This document shows, one piece after another, positions 13,081 through 15,105 of a stretch of 15,105 nt of DNA. Below the pieces are notes generated by a model. It was not told where the DNA came from. It saw only the letters and a list, made by a program, of their open reading frames with translations, and made no database searches. Origin of the DNA: an uncultured Propionibacteriaceae bacterium. Its GTDB lineage: Bacteria > Actinomycetota > Actinomycetes > Propionibacteriales > Propionibacteriaceae. The position numbers and the translations under genes are program-made. The stretch is taken from NCBI GenBank assembly GCA_937988865.1, contig CALKHV010000107.1, forward strand, positions 1-15,105. Direction: 5' to 3'. Position 1 is the first letter of the stretch; every line of letters begins with the position of its first letter.

Positions 13081-14508
13081 TCACTCGGTGGGGTCGGACG
13101 CGGACTCCGCGTCCTCGACCAGGTCTGCCTCGATGTCGGCGTCGTCGTCCACGTCACCGGAGAGGAGGTCGGCGACCTCGCTGGCGGGCGTGAGGATGCT
13201 GAGGTCGATGTCGTTGCCCGCAGCGTCCTTGACACTTGCGGCGGCGACCATCTCGGAGAGTGCCTTCGAACGGCGGATCTCGTGCATCCACTCGCTCATG
13301 TGGCCGTGGTCCATCATGTGCTGGACCTCCTGCTCGGGCGTGCTGCCGTTCTGGCGCGCCTTGCTGAAGATCAGCTCGGTCAGCTCGGACTGCGAGACGC
13401 CGACCTCCTTGTCGTCGGCGTACTTGTCGAGCACGATCTGCGCCTTCAGCGCGTCGATCGAGCGCTTCTCGATGTCGGCCCAGAAGACATCGACGTCGTC
13501 GGTCTCCTCGTCCGAATCGGCCAGGTACTGCTCGAGGGTCAGGCCGGCCTCACGGAGTTGCTGGGTCACCTGCTCCTTGCGCGCGGCGACCTCGGTGGTC
13601 ACCAGCCCTTGGGGCAGGTCGAAGTCGGTCTTCGCGATGACCTGCTCGAGGACCTTGTCGCGTGCAGCCGCAGCCTGGTCGAGGAGGGCCGAACGGTCCA
13701 TGCCCGAACGCAGGTCGGCACGCATCTCGTCGGCGCTGTCGAACTCGCTCACAAGCTGCGCGAAGTCGTCGTCGACGGCGGGGAGCGTCTGCTCCATGAC
13801 CTTCTGGACGGTCACGCGGATCTCGGCGTCCTCGTCCTTGTGGGGTCCGCCGAGCAGCGTCGAGGTGAAGGTGGCCGACTCGGTCGCGGACAGGCCGGTG
13901 ACCGCATCGTCGAGGCCGTCGAGCATGCCGCCGGAGCCGATGCGATAGGTGATGCCCGTCGCGGTCGCGTCCTCGAGCACCTCACCGTCGATCGAACCCT
14001 CCAGGTCGATGACCACGACGTCACCCTCGGACGCAGCGCGCTCGACGTCGGCGTTCTCGGCGAACCGCTGGCGGAGCAATTCGACGCGTTCCTCGACGTC
14101 GGCGTCCGACACCTCAACGGTGGGCACCTCGACGCTGATGGAACTGAAGTCGGGCATCTCGAAGTCGGGACGCACGTCCACCTCGGCGGTGAACTCGACG
14201 AGGTCGCCGTCCTCGAGCTTCGTGACATCGATCTCGGGCTGGCCGAGGACGATGAGGTTGTGCTGGTTCACCGCGTCCTGGTAGGCACCGGGAAGTGCAT
14301 CGTTGATGGCCTCCTGCAACACCATGCCGCGACCGAAGCGCTGGTCGATGATCGCCGGCGGCACCTTGCCCTTGCGGAAGCCGGGGATCGTCACCGATGC
14401 AGCGATCTCGCGATAGGCCTTGTCAAGGCTCGACTTGAGCTGGGTGAAGGGCATCTCAATGGTGAGCTTGACCCTTGAAGGGGTGAGCTGCTCGACGGTG
14501 CTGGGCAC
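13081..14508 (-). CDS. tig: Trigger factor, ribosome-associated chaperone and peptidyl-prolyl isomerase
   Basis: A 475-residue protein that binds the ribosome near the exit tunnel and shields nascent chains. The ribosome-binding domain (1 to about 115) carries the signature GFRKGKVP at 43-50, the FKBP-like PPIase domain covers about 157-240 (EGDVVVIDLEG to RVTVQKVMEQ), and the remainder is the discontinuous chaperone domain. The C-terminal 30 residues form a very acidic tail (DVDDDADIEADLVEDAES), usual in actinobacterial Tig. The open frame reaches 14937, but the GTG at 14508 gives the family N-terminus (PSTVEQLTPSRVKL) and has AGGAG (plus 14514-14518) 5 bases upstream. It diverges from kup and starts the chaperone-protease block. 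Confidence 0.96.
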   Translation of the reverse strand: MPSTVEQLTPSRVKLTIEMPFTQLKSSLDKAYREIAASVTIPGFRKGKVPPAIIDQRFGRGMVLQEAINDALPGAYQDAVNQHNLIVLGQPEIDVTKLEDGDLVEFTAEVDVRPDFEMPDFSSISVEVPTVEVSDADVEERVELLRQRFAENADVERAASEGDVVVIDLEGSIDGEVLEDATATGITYRIGSGGMLDGLDDAVTGLSATESATFTSTLLGGPHKDEDAEIRVTVQKVMEQTLPAVDDDFAQLVSEFDSADEMRADLRSGMDRSALLDQAAAARDKVLEQVIAKTDFDLPQGLVTTEVAARKEQVTQQLREAGLTLEQYLADSDEETDDVDVFWADIEKRSIDALKAQIVLDKYADDKEVGVSQSELTELIFSKARQNGSTPEQEVQHMMDHGHMSEWMHEIRRSKALSEMVAAASVKDAAGNDIDLSILTPASEVADLLSGDVDDDADIEADLVEDAESASDPTE

Positions 14509-14551
14509 GGATTCTCCTGTGGTCGGGATTGCATGAGGCAAGCGCCCGGCC

Positions 14552-14581
14552 ATCCTAGCGAGCGTCCCCGCGAGCGACCAA
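14552..14581 (-). promoter_or_regulatory. Candidate tig promoter
   Basis: On the minus strand TTGGTC (14576-14581), an 18-base spacer, and TAGGAT (14552-14557). The predicted start gives a leader of about 37 bases that contains the AGGAG site of tig. Confidence 0.5.
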
Positions 14582-14669
14582 CCGGCCCGGACGCACCCCC
14601 GACCGGCCACGTCGCAGCCGATCGGTCGGTTCTCTGCTGCGGTCTCCGCTGGACGGGCCACCACGAAGC

Positions 14670-14675
14670 TAGAGT
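14670..14675 (+). promoter_or_regulatory. Possible -10 box of a kup promoter
   Basis: TAGAGT lies 53 bases before the kup ATG. The upstream CTGGAC (14649-14654) is a poor -35 at 15 bases. The rest of the 220-bp tig-kup gap shows no further structure I can support. Confidence 0.35.
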
Positions 14676-14728
14676 CTTGGGTGCGGCTACCGCGCAGGCC
14701 CACCGCGCAGCCTGGACGAGGAGGGTTC

Positions 14729-15105
14729 ATGACCACCACACCCGATCCGGCGGGCGGATCCGACGAGGTCTTCGATCTCGTCATCGCGTCACTCACCGAA
14801 GGCGGACTGCTCGAACCGTCGACGCCTGAAGAGGCCGACCTGATGACGCCGCCGACTCCCGCCGAACAGTTGGCGCACGGCCACGGCGCGCTGGGTGGAC
14901 TCGCCCTGGCTGCGCTCGGGGTCGTGTTCGGGGACATCGGAACCAGCCCGCTCTACTCGCTGCAGACCGTCTTCAGCGCCAATCACAACGCCGTCGAACC
15001 GACGGTCGACGATGTCTACGGCGTGATCTCCATGGTCTTCTGGTCGATCACCATCGTCGTGTCCTATGGCTATGCCTTCCTCATGATGAAGGCCGACAAC
15101 GAGGG
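14729..15105 (+). CDS. kup: Kup low-affinity potassium transporter, N-terminal part (runs off window edge)
   Basis: One hundred and twenty-five codons are visible without a stop; the gene continues past 15105. Residues 57-82 carry the Kup hallmark LALAALGVVFGDIGTSPLYS in TM1, and the visible part ends at MMKADNEG, the start of the conserved ADNxGEGG loop after TM2. Kup proteins take up K+ with protons. The first about 52 residues are a polar, acidic extension (PDPAGGSDEVFDL, GGLLEPSTPEEADL) compared with about 12 in E. coli Kup, probably a cytoplasmic regulatory tail. The ATG at 14729 has AGGAGGG (14719-14725) just upstream, which supports keeping the extension. It diverges from tig; no functional link is implied. 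Confidence 0.92.
   Translation, partial: MTTTPDPAGGSDEVFDLVIASLTEGGLLEPSTPEEADLMTPPTPAEQLAHGHGALGGLALAALGVVFGDIGTSPLYSLQTVFSANHNAVEPTVDDVYGVISMVFWSITIVVSYGYAFLMMKADNE

Noticed and set aside
13045..14478. Plus-strand open frame of 477 codons opposite tig
   Set aside because: Its Leu/Val/Asp/Gly-rich sequence is the antisense of trigger factor and has no family features or SD.

Overview
The window is high-GC DNA that is almost completely coding, with GTG starts and TAnnnT-type -10 boxes placed 6-7 bases before several start codons. The gene order trigger factor - (AI-2E transporter) - clpP1 - clpP2 - clpX and the IlvD, ClpP and ClpX sequence types indicate a chromosome segment of an actinomycete. 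The Propionibacteriales are a reasonable guess, but the family cannot be fixed from the sequence alone. There are no rRNA or tRNA genes, insertion sequences, phage genes or CRISPR arrays.

Layout. Positions 1-192 (minus) hold the N-terminus of a lipoprotein cut by the window edge. A 241-bp divergent region follows, with an inverted pair of perfect actinobacterial-type DnaA boxes and a separate strong hairpin. Positions 434-1099 (plus) encode a small DedA-family membrane protein whose 3' end overlaps by 118 bp the 3' end of a convergent YbjJ-like MFS transporter (982-2199, minus). Upstream of that transporter on the same strand lie a GpsA-like NAD(P)-dependent dehydrogenase (2233-3315) and an FGGY carbohydrate kinase (3345-4907). 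Together they look like a sugar or polyol phosphorylation-oxidation pair. A second MFS transporter (4974-6188, plus) diverges from the kinase across 66 bp containing a 17-bp palindrome, a likely operator. A 102-residue unknown protein (6199-6507) and a hemerythrin-domain protein (6546-7010) follow. IlvD (7035-8873, minus) of branched-chain amino acid synthesis converges on the hemerythrin gene.

The right half is a protein quality-control block on the minus strand. Transcription runs tig (13081-14508), AI-2E-family transporter (about 11663-12937), clpP1 (10979-11596), clpP2 (10320-10967), clpX (8935-10227). ClpP1 and ClpP2 form the mixed two-ring actinobacterial protease, ClpX is its unfoldase, and trigger factor meets nascent chains at the ribosome. 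clpP1P2 has its own leaderless promoter with a ClgR-like operator just upstream. tig ends in a UUCG-loop hairpin, and clpX has an SD site and its own candidate promoter after a palindrome. Divergent from tig, the window ends inside a kup potassium transporter gene (14729 onward).

Nothing here is an obvious new defence or mobile system. The features most worth following are regulatory: recurrent leaderless promoters, the ClgR-like site, the DnaA-box pair, the divergent palindrome, and a strong excess of the word GGACGC/GCGTCC on both strands. The uncharacterised kinase-dehydrogenase-transporter cluster also deserves attention.
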